A stretch of DNA of 64,000 bases from Nocardia ninae NBRC 108245 (GTDB taxonomy: Bacteria > Actinomycetota > Actinomycetes > Mycobacteriales > Mycobacteriaceae), in NCBI RefSeq assembly GCF_007990755.1, contig NZ_BJXA01000017.1:1-64000 (forward strand), read 5' to 3'. This document shows positions 53,174 through 62,575 of the stretch, piece after piece; the stretch's first letter is position 1, and every line of letters begins with the position of its first letter. Under the pieces are notes generated by a model. It was not told the origin of the DNA. It searched no databases and was given only the letters and a program-made list of their open reading frames with translations. Both the position numbers and the translations under genes were made by a program.

Positions 53174-54637
53174 TCAGCTGGTGCGGACTTTCAAGCCGGG
53201 ATGGTCGCGCAGCACCGTGCTCAACGGCTGACCGAGCAGCACCGGGAGGTGCCCACAGGTGCCGTCGAACAGTGTGGCCGTGGTGACGATGGAGCTGGTG
53301 ATGCCGACCGCCTTGGTACCCGCCATGATCGGGCCGCCACTGTCACCCTGATGACCGCACAGGGTGGTGATGAACATGTCCTCGAACTGAACCGGGTCAC
53401 TGTGGCCCGGCACGCCTTTCAGCCGGGCGACCTGGCCGGAGGCGAGCACCACGCCGCAGGAGTAGCCGGACCGGAATCCGGCCTTGCACACCACGGCGCC
53501 GTCGATCGGATCCGCCGTGCCGTCGATGGGCACCACCCCGCTCTCGCGGATCGACGCGTCCGGCACCTGGCTGGTGTTGCTGCCGGTATCCAGCGTGGGC
53601 GGCACCACCGACTGGGTCGGCGGCGACAGCTCGCCCGCCGAGACCAGGTTGTTGCGGAACCGGGGCGCGGCCGCCTCGTTGATCCGCAGGATCCCGTAGT
53701 CGTACGGGCTGAAGCTGGACACGTCGAAGTAGCCGAGTTCGGTGCCCAGCTTCGGCTTCTCGCCGGGCACGTACTCCTTGTCCGACGTCCCGCGCACCGT
53801 GAAGACCCGCTGGGGCCCCTGCTTGCGTTTCGCCTGCGCGACAAGGTTGTTGGGGTCGCAGTGGCCCGCGGTGATATTGACAGCGCGGCCTTTCGCGTCG
53901 GTGGCGTGGAAGCCGAACGAGCACCGATGGACCTCGCCGTCGACCTCGAAGGCGTAGGACTGGCCGCCGACGATGCTGCCGTCGGGCCCCTCGGCCGCGA
54001 TGGGCCGCACCTCGTCGGCGGTGTTGTCGGGCCAGGCCTCCGGCATCGTCGCCGCGATCGCGCGCACCGGCCCCGCCTCGGCGGGCAGCTGCGTGTCTTT
54101 GGCGACGCGCACCGCGAAACTGTTGTCCGCCATGTCGATTCCGTACCCGAAGATCGACTCGGCGACCGCGCCGGTCTGCGCGGCGAGCCAGCGTTCGAAC
54201 GCGGCGCGCCGCTCCCGCAGGGTCGCCTCGCTGGCGGACACCGTTTCCACGGTGAATCCCGCCGCCTCGGCGGCCGCCCGTGCGTGCCGGGAACTCACCC
54301 CGTCGGTGAGCGAGACGATCGGGCGACCGCCGTCCATCCGGACGCCGGCGAAGGCGGCCGGATGGGCGATCCGGGCCGACCTGGCGTACTCGGACAATCG
54401 ATTCGTCAGCGCGACCCGGCGCGCGTATTCCGCGGCGTCGATGCCGAGGTCGCGCCCCAACGCGTCGATCAGGCTCGGCGGCAACGAGATTGCCCCGGAC
54501 GGCGGGGCGGCCGAGACAGGGACGGCCGCCGATCCCGCGGCCAGGGCGACACAGCACATCAGCGCCGCCTGTCGGCAACGACGTAGTGCTGTGCCGCGAC
54601 CTAGCGCCTTGTCGCGTAGACGGGGACCGAACGACAT
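53174..54637 (-). CDS. Secreted S1 family serine protease (alpha-lytic/streptogrisin-like)
   Basis: The 487-aa preproenzyme has a signal peptide (basic head, core to about residue 43), a pro-region (about 45-200) and a chymotrypsin-fold domain with the triad His (TAGHC, about 259), Asp (DYGI, about 312) and Ser (GDSGGP, about 431). Paired Cys support secretion. GGAGG lies 7 nt before ATG 54637. The catalytic domain is larger than in streptogrisins, with insertions around 330-390. Substrate unknown. Confidence 0.92.
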   Translation of the reverse strand: MSFGPRLRDKALGRGTALRRCRQAALMCCVALAAGSAAVPVSAAPPSGAISLPPSLIDALGRDLGIDAAEYARRVALTNRLSEYARSARIAHPAAFAGVRMDGGRPIVSLTDGVSSRHARAAAEAAGFTVETVSASEATLRERRAAFERWLAAQTGAVAESIFGYGIDMADNSFAVRVAKDTQLPAEAGPVRAIAATMPEAWPDNTADEVRPIAAEGPDGSIVGGQSYAFEVDGEVHRCSFGFHATDAKGRAVNITAGHCDPNNLVAQAKRKQGPQRVFTVRGTSDKEYVPGEKPKLGTELGYFDVSSFSPYDYGILRINEAAAPRFRNNLVSAGELSPPTQSVVPPTLDTGSNTSQVPDASIRESGVVPIDGTADPIDGAVVCKAGFRSGYSCGVVLASGQVARLKGVPGHSDPVQFEDMFITTLCGHQGDSGGPIMAGTKAVGITSSIVTTATLFDGTCGHLPVLLGQPLSTVLRDHPGLKVRTS

Positions 54638-54742
54638 CGATGAGCCTCCTACCAGAACTGACAGTGGGTGTCGCCCGATGCTATTAGTCACACCAGTCAC
54701 AAAACGGACTATCCGGTCCAGTCGCGTGTCATTGCTGTTTCA

Positions 54743-55963
54743 CTATGCGTGCGCGCGGAGCGCGGTGCGCAGCGACACCCGGCTGCCGGTGAGCAGGACG
54801 GCGTTGCCGTAGATCCGGCCTGCCAATCGAGCCACCAGCGCGATGGTCAGCACCATGGCCACCAGCGCGCCGGTCATCTGCCAGCCGGGCACGTCGTAGG
54901 CCGCCCGCATGGGCATCACCACCGGCGACAGCAGCGGGATCATCGACAGCACGGTCGCGGAGGTCCCGTGCGGATCCGCGGGCACGATGGACTGCCCGAT
55001 CAGATACGCCGCGATCAACACCACCGACACCGGAACCGCCACCGAGGCGAGATCCTCCTGCCGCGACACCAGCGACGCGGCCGCCGCGACGACGAGGGCA
55101 TAGAGGAAGTAGCCGAGCAGGTACCACACCACCGCCCAGCCGACCACGCTGCCGACCATCGCCGTCGAAAGCTCCAGTACCCCGGTGGCGAAGGCAGTGG
55201 CCATCCCGACCGCGGCGATCAGCGCCACCTGGATGATCGTCACGATGCCGATGCCGATCACCTTGCCCGCCAACAGCTCCCACGGGCGGATCGTCGCAAG
55301 GAGCAGCTCGACAATGCGATTGGCCTTCTCCTCGACGACCCCCTGCCCGGTCAGCTGAATACTGATCAGCAGCATCACGTAGGTGAGCACACCGATCACC
55401 GCCGCCATGCCGATACGCGCACCACGATGATCGTCGGCCGGTTGCAGCGGCTGCACGGCGATCTTCGCCGCGGCGATCGCGCTCTCGACGGTGGCCGGAT
55501 CCCCGCCGAGCCAACTGATTTCCTGATGCAGCGCGGCCTGCCTGGCCACCAGACCGAACGCCGTGCGCAGCCCGTCCGGCAGCGTCGATTTCACCACTAC
55601 CTGCAGTTGCCCGTCCGCGGCGCCGACCAGCAAGGCCGCGAGATCGTCCGCACGGATCTGCTCCTCACCGGCGGTCCGGTCGACCACGGTGGTCTCGATC
55701 GACTGCCCGGCCGCCGCGCCCGCGGCGACCAGCAACGGCTGGAACTGAGCCGTATCCGCCGTCAGGCCAACCTTTTCCACGGCGGCGGTGGTGCCCCGAT
55801 CGATGAAGTGGAACAGCAGCACCGTGCCCGCGACGGCGAGCACAAGGATGGCGGTGATCGCGACGAAGGCTTTCGAGCGCACCCGCACGTTGATCTCGCG
55901 GCCCGCGACGATGCGAATCGCCTGTGTCGGAGAAAGCTTCGGGTCGTTCATCCGCTCGGTCAT
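54743..55963 (-). CDS. ABC-2 type transporter permease (NatB-like)
   Basis: The 406-aa protein has one N-terminal membrane helix (about 35-55), a large extracytoplasmic part (about 60-180), and five further helices. This is the NatB layout of ABC-2 exporters, with VVEEKANRIVELLLATIRPWELLAGKVIGIG typical of the family. Its ATG overlaps the ATPase stop codon (ATGA), so the two form one exporter. Substrate unknown (Na+ or drug in relatives). Confidence 0.92.
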   Translation of the reverse strand: MTERMNDPKLSPTQAIRIVAGREINVRVRSKAFVAITAILVLAVAGTVLLFHFIDRGTTAAVEKVGLTADTAQFQPLLVAAGAAAGQSIETTVVDRTAGEEQIRADDLAALLVGAADGQLQVVVKSTLPDGLRTAFGLVARQAALHQEISWLGGDPATVESAIAAAKIAVQPLQPADDHRGARIGMAAVIGVLTYVMLLISIQLTGQGVVEEKANRIVELLLATIRPWELLAGKVIGIGIVTIIQVALIAAVGMATAFATGVLELSTAMVGSVVGWAVVWYLLGYFLYALVVAAAASLVSRQEDLASVAVPVSVVLIAAYLIGQSIVPADPHGTSATVLSMIPLLSPVVMPMRAAYDVPGWQMTGALVAMVLTIALVARLAGRIYGNAVLLTGSRVSLRTALRAHA

Positions 55964-56868
55964 GCCGCCACCTCGGCCGAGTCGACCGTCGCGTCCCGGA
56001 ACAAATCGGTCAAAGTGGGCTGCACCCGGCCGAATTCGCGCACCGGCCCGGCGGCCAGCGCGGTGGTCAGCACCAGATGGTCGTCCACGTGGTCCTCCAG
56101 GCGCAGGATCCATCGGGACGCTTCGCGCCCGCTCACCGATACCCCCGGCATTCGGGTGATCCAGTCGTCATCCAGGCCCGGCGCGTCGATCGCGACCAAC
56201 GCCGGTGCGCGACCGCGCAATTCATCAACCGTCCCACAGGCCACCATGGTCCCGTTCCGGACGATTCCGACACGGTCACACAGTCGCTCGACCAGGTCGA
56301 GCTGGTGCGAGGAGAACAGCACCGGGCTGCCCTTCTCCGCGCTACGTTCGCGCAGCACGGAGCTCATCACCTCGACCGCAACGGGATCCAGCCCGGAGAA
56401 CGGCTCGTCCAACACCAGGACATCGGGGTTGTGCACCAGCGCGGTCGCCAACTGCACCCGCTGCTGATTGCCGAGGCTGAGCTTCAACACGTCGTCCTCG
56501 GCGCGCTGCTCGATCCCGAGGCGCAACATCCACAGCTGCGCGGCGGTGGACGCCTCGAAATCCGAAAGCCCGTGCAGCCGAGCGAAGTACTGCAGCTGCG
56601 CGCCCACCTTCATCCGCGGATACAGCCCGCGCTCCTCCGGCATGTAGCCGATGCGCCGCCGCGTCGCCAGATCCACCCGCCTGCCGTTCCATCGGACTTC
56701 CCCGGCGTCGGCGGCCATCACGCCCATGATGATCCGCATCGTTGTCGTCTTCCCCGCGCCATTGGATCCGACGAACCCGAACAACTCACCGGGCCGCACG
56801 TCGAACGTCATGTCGGACAACGCGACAACGTCCCCGTAGCGCTTGACCAAGCTCGAAATTTCCAACAC
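55960..56868 (-). CDS. ABC transporter ATPase (NatA-like)
   Basis: The 302-aa ATPase has Walker A GSNGAGKT, signature LSLGNQQR and Walker B VLVLDEPFSGLDP, plus the C-terminal DUF4162-like part. It drives the adjacent ABC-2 permease. GTG 56868 (VLEISSLVKRYGDVV) starts right at the family N-terminus; the open frame upstream is not conserved in type. A GGAAGG stands 11 nt before the GTG. Confidence 0.92.
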   Translation of the reverse strand: MLEISSLVKRYGDVVALSDMTFDVRPGELFGFVGSNGAGKTTTMRIIMGVMAADAGEVRWNGRRVDLATRRRIGYMPEERGLYPRMKVGAQLQYFARLHGLSDFEASTAAQLWMLRLGIEQRAEDDVLKLSLGNQQRVQLATALVHNPDVLVLDEPFSGLDPVAVEVMSSVLRERSAEKGSPVLFSSHQLDLVERLCDRVGIVRNGTMVACGTVDELRGRAPALVAIDAPGLDDDWITRMPGVSVSGREASRWILRLEDHVDDHLVLTTALAAGPVREFGRVQPTLTDLFRDATVDSAEVAA

Positions 56869-57291
56869 GTAGAATTCGCACCTTCCACTCGTCGCACGAT
56901 CGTCTTCGCGTCCACGAGGCGGCTCGATTCGCCGCACCGTTCCGCAGGCGGACGCCGCTAGCGGCACGGCGTCACCATGCCAGGAAACAACCTGCCCCGC
57001 CGCATAACACACCGAATAGGCCGGTTTTCTCGTGGCGGCACAGCACATCCGCTTATACCGCACGCTCTTCCGATTAATTACGACTGCGCCCGGTCGGTCC
57101 ATGGATACGACAGTCGGCCGTTTCCCCGATCTACCATTCTTTCGTCACGGTGACGCCTTCGGTTCGCGCATGGCGCAAGAACTTTCGGGCACGATGCGCG
57201 CGTTGCCCGCTCGTACCACCGACTTTGTTGAGTACCATCACCGCCGGGTCACCGACCCGACAGTCAGATGAACTCTACGAAGGGTGACTAC
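56869..57291. other. Divergent promoter region, no gene
   Basis: The 423 bases between the exporter ATPase and the hemophore-like gene hold no supported gene. A 79-codon plus-strand ORF (57032-57271) has no ribosome site or fold. Some AT-richer tracts (CCGATTAATTACG near 57070) may be promoter parts. Confidence 0.5.
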
Positions 57292-57702
57292 ATGACGATG
57301 CGCAAAGCCCGATACACGATCGCCGCACTTGCCTTCAGCGGATTCTCCGCCGCCACTGCATTGTTCGGATCAGGAGCGGCGTCCGCCGATCTGGCCACCG
57401 ACTTGGCGCCCCTGATGACGACGAAATGCTCGTTCAGCCAGTTCGATGCGGCTATGCGCGACATGGAACCCGCTGTCGCGGCCAAGTTCGATGCGGACCC
57501 GATCCAGAAGGCCGTTCTGCAAACAGCACTTTCGCAGCCGGTGTCCCAGCGCCAAGCAGCGTTCGAGATGTTCAACAAGAGCTTCGGCCAGATGTCGGCA
57601 ATGCATGCGAACAACACCACCACCACCGATGCGAGTGCCGACGCCAATGCCGACGCACGTGCGGCAATCCGCAAAGTCACGGCCTCCTGCGACCGTTACT
57701 GA
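57292..57702 (+). CDS. Secreted hemophore-related protein (Rv0203-like)
   Basis: The 136-aa protein has a Sec signal peptide (MTMRKARYTIAALAFSGFSA, cut after about residue 31, ASA-D) and a helical domain with two Cys that bracket it (TTKCSF and TASCDR). The pattern CSFSQFDAAM..PAVAAKFDADP..LQTALSQPV..RQAAFEMF fits the mycobacterial hemophore-related family, which carries haem outside the cell. AAGGGTG lies 6 nt before ATG 57292. The poly-Thr/Ala linker near the end is odd. Confidence 0.8.
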   Translation: MTMRKARYTIAALAFSGFSAATALFGSGAASADLATDLAPLMTTKCSFSQFDAAMRDMEPAVAAKFDADPIQKAVLQTALSQPVSQRQAAFEMFNKSFGQMSAMHANNTTTTDASADANADARAAIRKVTASCDRY

Positions 57703-57968
57703 GGCGTAGCGCCGACAGCTGACCCCGGGTCGGATCGACGACCACTTCTGCAGACCGCCGCCGCTCGAGCGCGAATATTTCAGACCTTTTGTTCGGATTA
57801 TTCATTCGGACACACCGCGCGAAAAAAGCTGCTATAGGCCGTTGGTTCAGAAAGATAGGTCGACGCGAAATTTCCGACACGCCGGGACAGTTCAGCGTCA
57901 ACAACGCCACACTTGGCATGATCTCTTCTGCTACACAACACCCAACCGTCCCAACGAAGGAGTAACTC

Positions 57969-58052
57969 GTGCTGTTGTCTGTTACCGTCCCGCTCGGTCT
58001 CGGTGTCGCTGCTGCTGTCGGCCTGATTGTGGCCGCTCTCGGTCTGCTCTGA
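57969..58052 (+). CDS. 27-aa hydrophobic peptide, copy 1
   Basis: GTG 57969 behind GAAGGAG (6-nt spacing) opens a 27-aa peptide that begins MLLSVTVPLGLGVAAAVGL and ends IVAALGLL. It is uncharged, with one membrane span and no tail. It is the first of three tandem paralogues; copy 2 is nearly identical at DNA level for 60 nt. Candidates are a small membrane stress peptide, a type I toxin-like peptide or a pore-forming secreted peptide. No family is known to me. Confidence 0.75.
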   Translation: MLLSVTVPLGLGVAAAVGLIVAALGLL

Positions 58053-58196
58053 GAAAAAGCAGCAAATTCTGACGGTGGGGCCGAGGGCTTTCAGAAGGAA
58101 GACTCGGTCCTGCTTCGAATTCCGAGATCTGTTTCGAGTCGGAATCAGCATCTCGTACGTTGGACCCACACTCATCTGCCAATGAAGGAGTAACTC

Positions 58197-58280
58197 ATGC
58201 TGCTGTCTGTTACCGTCCCGCTCGGTCTCGGTGTCGCTGCTGCTGTCGGCCTGGTTGTGGCCGCTCTGGGCTTGATCTGA
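58197..58280 (+). CDS. 27-aa hydrophobic peptide, copy 2
   Basis: ATG 58197 behind GAAGGAGTAACTC opens MLLSVTVPLGLGVAAAVGL then VVAALGLI. It differs from copy 1 at a few positions only (Ile to Val, Leu to Ile), with nearly identical DNA upstream and inside, so the duplication looks recent or is under strong constraint. A 144-nt non-coding spacer separates the two. Confidence 0.78.
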   Translation: MLLSVTVPLGLGVAAAVGLVVAALGLI

Positions 58281-58413
58281 GAATCGCAGCCTCTTGCGCA
58301 CAGTGGATCCAGCACAAGCTGGCGTCCACTCTGATTCCCGAGTTCGGTCGAACCGGATCAAGCATCCTCGATTCGACCACTCACACTCACTCGAACCAAG
58401 AAGGAGCAAACTC

Positions 58414-58497
58414 ATGCTGCTGTCCGTGACCGTTCCCCTGGGCCTGGGCCTCGCCGGCGTCATCGCACTCGCCGTGTCTGCGCTGGGCCTGCTCTAA
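58414..58497 (+). CDS. 27-aa hydrophobic peptide, copy 3 (diverged)
   Basis: ATG 58414 behind AAGGAG opens MLLSVTVPLGLGLAGVIAL then AVSALGLL. The first 12 residues equal those of copies 1 and 2, but codon use differs more (GTGACC for GTTACC, CCCCTG for CCGCTC), so this copy is older while the peptide sequence is kept. That is evidence of selection on the peptide. A perfect terminator follows 23 nt later. Confidence 0.78.
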   Translation: MLLSVTVPLGLGLAGVIALAVSALGLL

Positions 58498-58520
58498 ACC
58501 ATCATCTCTGAGCTAAAACT

Positions 58521-58568
58521 AAATGCGGGGCCGAGCGACTGCAGACGCTCGGCCCCGCATTTGTTGTT
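58521..58568 (+). terminator. Strong intrinsic terminator after the peptide triplet
   Basis: A perfect 17-bp stem (58521-58537 with 58546-58562), 8-nt loop, followed by GTTGTT. It closes the three-peptide unit. Confidence 0.9.
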
Positions 58569-58642
58569 CATATCCACTAGGCGCATATTCGGTGGCCGGA
58601 CCGCTCGATCGGATCGGCCCGCCACCGGCCTACGTCACTACC

Positions 58643-59491
58643 TCAGGCTGGGGACATGCGCAGTACACCAGCCCACGGCCGATTACCGGCGTGCCGCGGA
58701 TCCGGCTCCAGCACGGACGCGAGCAGCCGCATCTTGAGCGGCAGACGGCCCGCTCGTCGCGCATGGGTGTATACCGATTCCAGATCCGTTGCCAGCCAGC
58801 CGCGCTCTTCCAGATAGGCGATCGGATCGTCGGAGACGAACCGGAACGGCGCGTTCTCGAACATGGTTCCGTACGACCGCTCCATGCCGTTCTGCATCGT
58901 CGTGTTCATGACATCCACGATCCACCACTGAATGTTCGCGGCGCGCAATGCGCTCGCCAGCTCGCTGACCTGCTCGTCCTCGAGGTACTGGATGAGCCCC
59001 TCGGTGATGACCAGGGTCTGGGCCGGGTCCACCACGGCGGACTCCAGGAACGAACGCAGGGTCGCCGCCTCCGACAGGTCCACTTGATGCCGTTCCAACC
59101 GGCACTTGGGTGTTTCATCGGCCAGCAACTGCGTTTTCTCGGTGACCAATCGGGGCAGATCGGCTTCGATCCAGGTCAGCTCGGCAGGCAGGTCGAGGCG
59201 GTACGGGCGCGTGTCGAGGCCCGCCGCGAGATTCAGCACCCTGGTGCAGCCATGGGCCAGTGAATCCTGAATCAGGTCATCGATAATTTTGGTCCGCACG
59301 ACGACGCCAAGCCCGCTGCGCACTTTCTTCGGCGCCGCCTGGATGATCTCGTAGCCACTGGCTCCTGCCATACGATCGGCGAATGGATCACAGATTAGTG
59401 CGTCTTTTCGGGAAGATTCAATGGCCCGATATGCAGCTGCCCATCGCGCCGTGTCCGAAACATCGTTGATCAGGGTCTCTGTAGATACCAT
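58643..59491 (-). CDS. Class I SAM-dependent methyltransferase (TIGR00027/LCM-like)
   Basis: The 282-aa protein belongs to the large actinobacterial group of putative SAM methyltransferases: VSDTARWAAAYRAIESSRKDALICDPFADRM, RVLNLAAGLDTRPYRLDLP and VITEGLIQYLEDEQV are hallmark segments. The substrate is unknown. ATG 59491 is chosen; TATATC stands 8 nt upstream and suggests leaderless transcription. It is monocistronic. Confidence 0.93.
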   Translation of the reverse strand: MVSTETLINDVSDTARWAAAYRAIESSRKDALICDPFADRMAGASGYEIIQAAPKKVRSGLGVVVRTKIIDDLIQDSLAHGCTRVLNLAAGLDTRPYRLDLPAELTWIEADLPRLVTEKTQLLADETPKCRLERHQVDLSEAATLRSFLESAVVDPAQTLVITEGLIQYLEDEQVSELASALRAANIQWWIVDVMNTTMQNGMERSYGTMFENAPFRFVSDDPIAYLEERGWLATDLESVYTHARRAGRLPLKMRLLASVLEPDPRHAGNRPWAGVLRMSPA

Positions 59492-59655
59492 GCAGGCAGG
59501 ATATACGGCCGATACCGCCGGTCCACGAGCTGCGCGGCGTGTCCTACCGGGCGAATAGCGGCGGGTTGTCACTTCCCTTCCAACTACGACTTGTAGCACA
59601 TTTCGGGCGGGGCGGGCGACAAAATATCAGCGTTACCGCGGGGTGAATACCGAAC

Positions 59656-59692
59656 GGGGCCGACGGCTATCGGATGACAGCCCTCGGCCCCG
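59656..59692 (-). terminator. Hairpin terminator after the esterase gene
   Basis: On the minus strand GGGGCCGAGGGCT pairs with AGCCGTCGGCCCC (one mismatch), followed by GTTCGGTATT, 40 nt after the esterase stop. Confidence 0.75.
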
Positions 59693-59732
59693 CTGTGAAC
59701 TTCTTCGAATTCAGCTCATTCGAGCGTCGGCA

Positions 59733-60845
59733 CTACGACAGACCCATCCCGCGGGAAAGGAACGGCCAGGAGTGCTTGAACTCGTCCTGCCAGTAACCCC
59801 ACGAATGCGTACCCGAGGCGTATCGGAAGGTCGCCGGAATTCCGAGGGACTCCAGCCGCTGCTGCATATTGCGCGTACAGAAGTTGGTGACGGCCTCGAT
59901 CGCGCCGCCGACCGCGATCTGATTGATCAGCGTCTCGACGCCGAGCTGATTGTCGTCCCCATCGATTTGGGTCCGGCCGCCACCGAGCTGTTCGGCCCGC
60001 CCGTCGACCGTGTCGTATTTGCCCGGGCTGCCGTCGCCCGACGACAGGTACAGATCGAGCCCGCGCAACTTCTCGGCGTTGATGTAAGCATCGTTTTCCA
60101 GCCATTCGGGCGAGCCGGGCGGGCCCCACATGTTCTCCACATCGCCGCCGCCCATGCCGACCACGGATTTTACAAAAGCCGTGCCGAGTTTGTCGCTGGT
60201 CTGCGCACAGCCACTGTAGGCGGCGACCGCTTTGTAGAGACCCGGCTTCGCCATGGGCATCGTGAGCACGGTGGTGCCCGCAGTGGAGATCCCCGCGATG
60301 GCATTGACGCCATTGGTGCCCAGCGCCGCGTCGATCAGCGGCGGCAGCTCTTCGGTCAAATAGGTCTTCCACTTGTTGCGACCGAGTGCCGGATCATCCT
60401 TGATCCAGTCCGCGTAATAGCTGAACGGCCCGCCCACCGGGATCACCAGATTGGCATTCTTATCCGCCATGAACTTCGGAATGTCGGTCTGCGCCTGCCA
60501 CGAGGCCAGGCCTTCGCCACCGTCGGCGCCGTTCAGCAGATAGAGCACCGGCCGCGGCCGGGAGGTATCCGCCGGCCGGACGACATCGACCGGAAATGTC
60601 TTGTCCATCGCCGCAGAGTGCACCTGCAGCCGGATGCTGTGGTCATCGATTTTCTCGACACCGGTAATACGCGAGCCATCCGGGGATACCGCGCCGGTGG
60701 GAATCCCGGCGACGCTCGGATCCGCTGAAGCCGACACCGCGCCGAATCCGGTCATCACACCGACAAGCAGTCCTGCCACTGCGGTGCCGGCCACGAAGGC
60801 GCACCGGGACCGACGCCTTTCTACGCCTGGGAAAGTCGATTTCAT
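59733..60845 (-). CDS. Secreted esterase of the mycolyltransferase (Ag85-like) family
   Basis: The 370-aa exported protein has a signal peptide (RRRSRCAFVAGTAVAGLLVG, cut after ASA). The alpha/beta-hydrolase domain includes VLYLLNGADGGEGLASWQAQTDI, nucleophile motif GISTAGTT (near residue 190) and a C-terminal His in SGTHSWGYWQ. This matches the Ag85/mycolyltransferase family, which moves mycolates between trehalose and the wall. ATG 60845 or 60857 is the start; no good ribosome site is seen. Nocardiae have many such paralogues, and a pure esterase is possible. Confidence 0.88.
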   Translation of the reverse strand: MKSTFPGVERRRSRCAFVAGTAVAGLLVGVMTGFGAVSASADPSVAGIPTGAVSPDGSRITGVEKIDDHSIRLQVHSAAMDKTFPVDVVRPADTSRPRPVLYLLNGADGGEGLASWQAQTDIPKFMADKNANLVIPVGGPFSYYADWIKDDPALGRNKWKTYLTEELPPLIDAALGTNGVNAIAGISTAGTTVLTMPMAKPGLYKAVAAYSGCAQTSDKLGTAFVKSVVGMGGGDVENMWGPPGSPEWLENDAYINAEKLRGLDLYLSSGDGSPGKYDTVDGRAEQLGGGRTQIDGDDNQLGVETLINQIAVGGAIEAVTNFCTRNMQQRLESLGIPATFRYASGTHSWGYWQDEFKHSWPFLSRGMGLS

Positions 60846-61064
60846 GGGCACCAGCATCGACCATCGCGGTTGCTTATCGAGGCAACGACACACCTTCTTG
60901 TCGCACTGACCATGCATAACCGGAACCCTTCTGTTTCTACAGGTTTCGCCGATTCAGCGCGCACCCGGCACCGCGCGTTCGGCCGACATCTCGTTTGCAC
61001 ACACAGGGTTGTCGCAAAGAAACTCGGCGGCGCGCAGCAGATCTCGCACCACCGTGTGGAAACG

Positions 61065-62240
61065 CTAGTTCTGACCCGTCGTAACGGGTTGGATCCGAGC
61101 AAGAAAGGCATCGATGGCCGCGTGCATCTCCCGATTGATCTGGAGGTGTCGGCCCGTACCGACCACCATCTTATAGTCCACTCGATTCACGGTGAATCGG
61201 GCTGCCAATGCGGCGTGCAGCGGCGAGGGTACCGAGATGTCGGTCGCGTTGATCAGCAACAGGATCGGCGCGTCGTAACCACTGGTCGGCACACCGAGGT
61301 AATCGGCGAGCACATTCTGGAAGTGCTTGTTGGTCAACGGCTTCGACAGCAGCTGACTGATGCCGACATCGCCGATCCCCTCGACCATCCGGTCCTGGCA
61401 CAGCCGGCCGACAGTGTCGAGCACCTCCCGGCCGCGCGGGGTCAGGTAGCTGTCCATGTTCGCGTCCGGCCGCGCGGTGCGCAGTCCGGCGAGCACGCTG
61501 GAGACGAATACGGTGAGGGCCTGACCGACCTCACTGGGCAGGTCGGGACCCCACGGTCCGGCCATCGGCAGCAGGCTCTCCGCGTCGGAGGCGGGGTCGA
61601 TCGCGATCGCCCCGCGGAAGTCGAGCTCCGGGGCGTAGGTCCGGTGCAGATGCGCGGTCCCCAGCGCCGCATGCCCGCCCTGCGAACCACCGAGGACCAC
61701 CCAGGTCCGCGAGAGCTCGGCGAAGTGCGACCTGGCCGCCTTGATCAGGCCGATGGTCGCGGTGGCCTCGGTCTTCAGCTCGAGGTACGGGTGCGGGCCG
61801 GTGTCGAACCGGCCCAGCCCGAGGTAGTCCGGCGCCACCACGGCGAACCCTTTGGACAGGAAGCTCGCCACGAATTTGTCTTCGGCGACGCGCAACTCGG
61901 GCCAGGGGCCGCGGGCCGGATCGGACTGGGCGCCGCAGCCCGGACCCAGGCCGAAGCTGCCGTGGGCGAAGGCGAGGATCGGCCAGCCGCCGGCCGGGGC
62001 CGGACCGGGCGGCATGAGTACCGCACCGCTGGCGGGTTTCGGGGTGCCGTCCGAACCGGTCATCCAGTATTCGACAACCGAGCCATTGCTGACGTTGCGC
62101 CAACCCTCGGGCTGGGGCAGCACGGAGATGACCGTTCCCGCGGTCGCCGCGTGCGCGGGTACCGAGACCACCCCGGCGGCGAAACAGACCGACACAGCGG
62201 CAGCCAGGGCCCCGCGTTGCCATGAACCGAACAACCGCAT
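61065..62240 (-). CDS. Secreted lipase family protein (PF03583-like)
   Basis: The 391-aa protein has a signal peptide (MRLFGSWQRGALAAAVSV, cut after AHA) and an alpha/beta-hydrolase domain with nucleophile motif GGSQGG (near residue 183), preceded by an oxyanion region AFAHGSFGLGPGC and followed by Asp and GTGRHLQINREMHAAI with a His. It resembles the secretory lipases common in nocardiae. It is followed by no clear terminator, and the esterase gene on the same strand starts 219 nt later. Confidence 0.88.
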   Translation of the reverse strand: MRLFGSWQRGALAAAVSVCFAAGVVSVPAHAATAGTVISVLPQPEGWRNVSNGSVVEYWMTGSDGTPKPASGAVLMPPGPAPAGGWPILAFAHGSFGLGPGCGAQSDPARGPWPELRVAEDKFVASFLSKGFAVVAPDYLGLGRFDTGPHPYLELKTEATATIGLIKAARSHFAELSRTWVVLGGSQGGHAALGTAHLHRTYAPELDFRGAIAIDPASDAESLLPMAGPWGPDLPSEVGQALTVFVSSVLAGLRTARPDANMDSYLTPRGREVLDTVGRLCQDRMVEGIGDVGISQLLSKPLTNKHFQNVLADYLGVPTSGYDAPILLLINATDISVPSPLHAALAARFTVNRVDYKMVVGTGRHLQINREMHAAIDAFLARIQPVTTGQN

Positions 62241-62575
62241 CGGACACCACTTTCCGTTTCGGCGGAGAGAACGTACGCGATGGTGCAGATCGAGATCTTG
62301 GTCCGAGTGAAACGGTAGTACGCGGCCGAAGTCGCCGGCGCTCGCCGCGCGGCGTGTCGAGCAAGGGGATCGCAACCTCGACAGGCGAGCCGTTACCCGG
62401 CTGCCGATAGGTGTCCACGGCAGGCAAATTTCAGGATTGCCACTACTTCAAATTTTGCTATGACGAGCGGCCACATTAATTCCATTCGGCACCGCACAAA
62501 GATGGCGCGCGAGGATGGCCGCGCGTGTGTCCGAGGACGGATCAGACCGCGCGGAAATCGTCGGACGAATTAGCC
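62241..62575. other. Non-coding region upstream of lipase gene
   Basis: No gene is supported in 335 bases. An AT-rich imperfect inverted repeat, GCAAATTT (62424-62431) and AAATTTTGC (62450-62458), lies about 190 bp upstream of the lipase start and may be an operator. The remainder should hold the lipase promoter. Confidence 0.45.

Noticed and set aside
57032-57271. 79-codon ORF before the hemophore-like gene
   Set aside because: Lies in the divergent promoter region, has no ribosome site and no conserved pattern.
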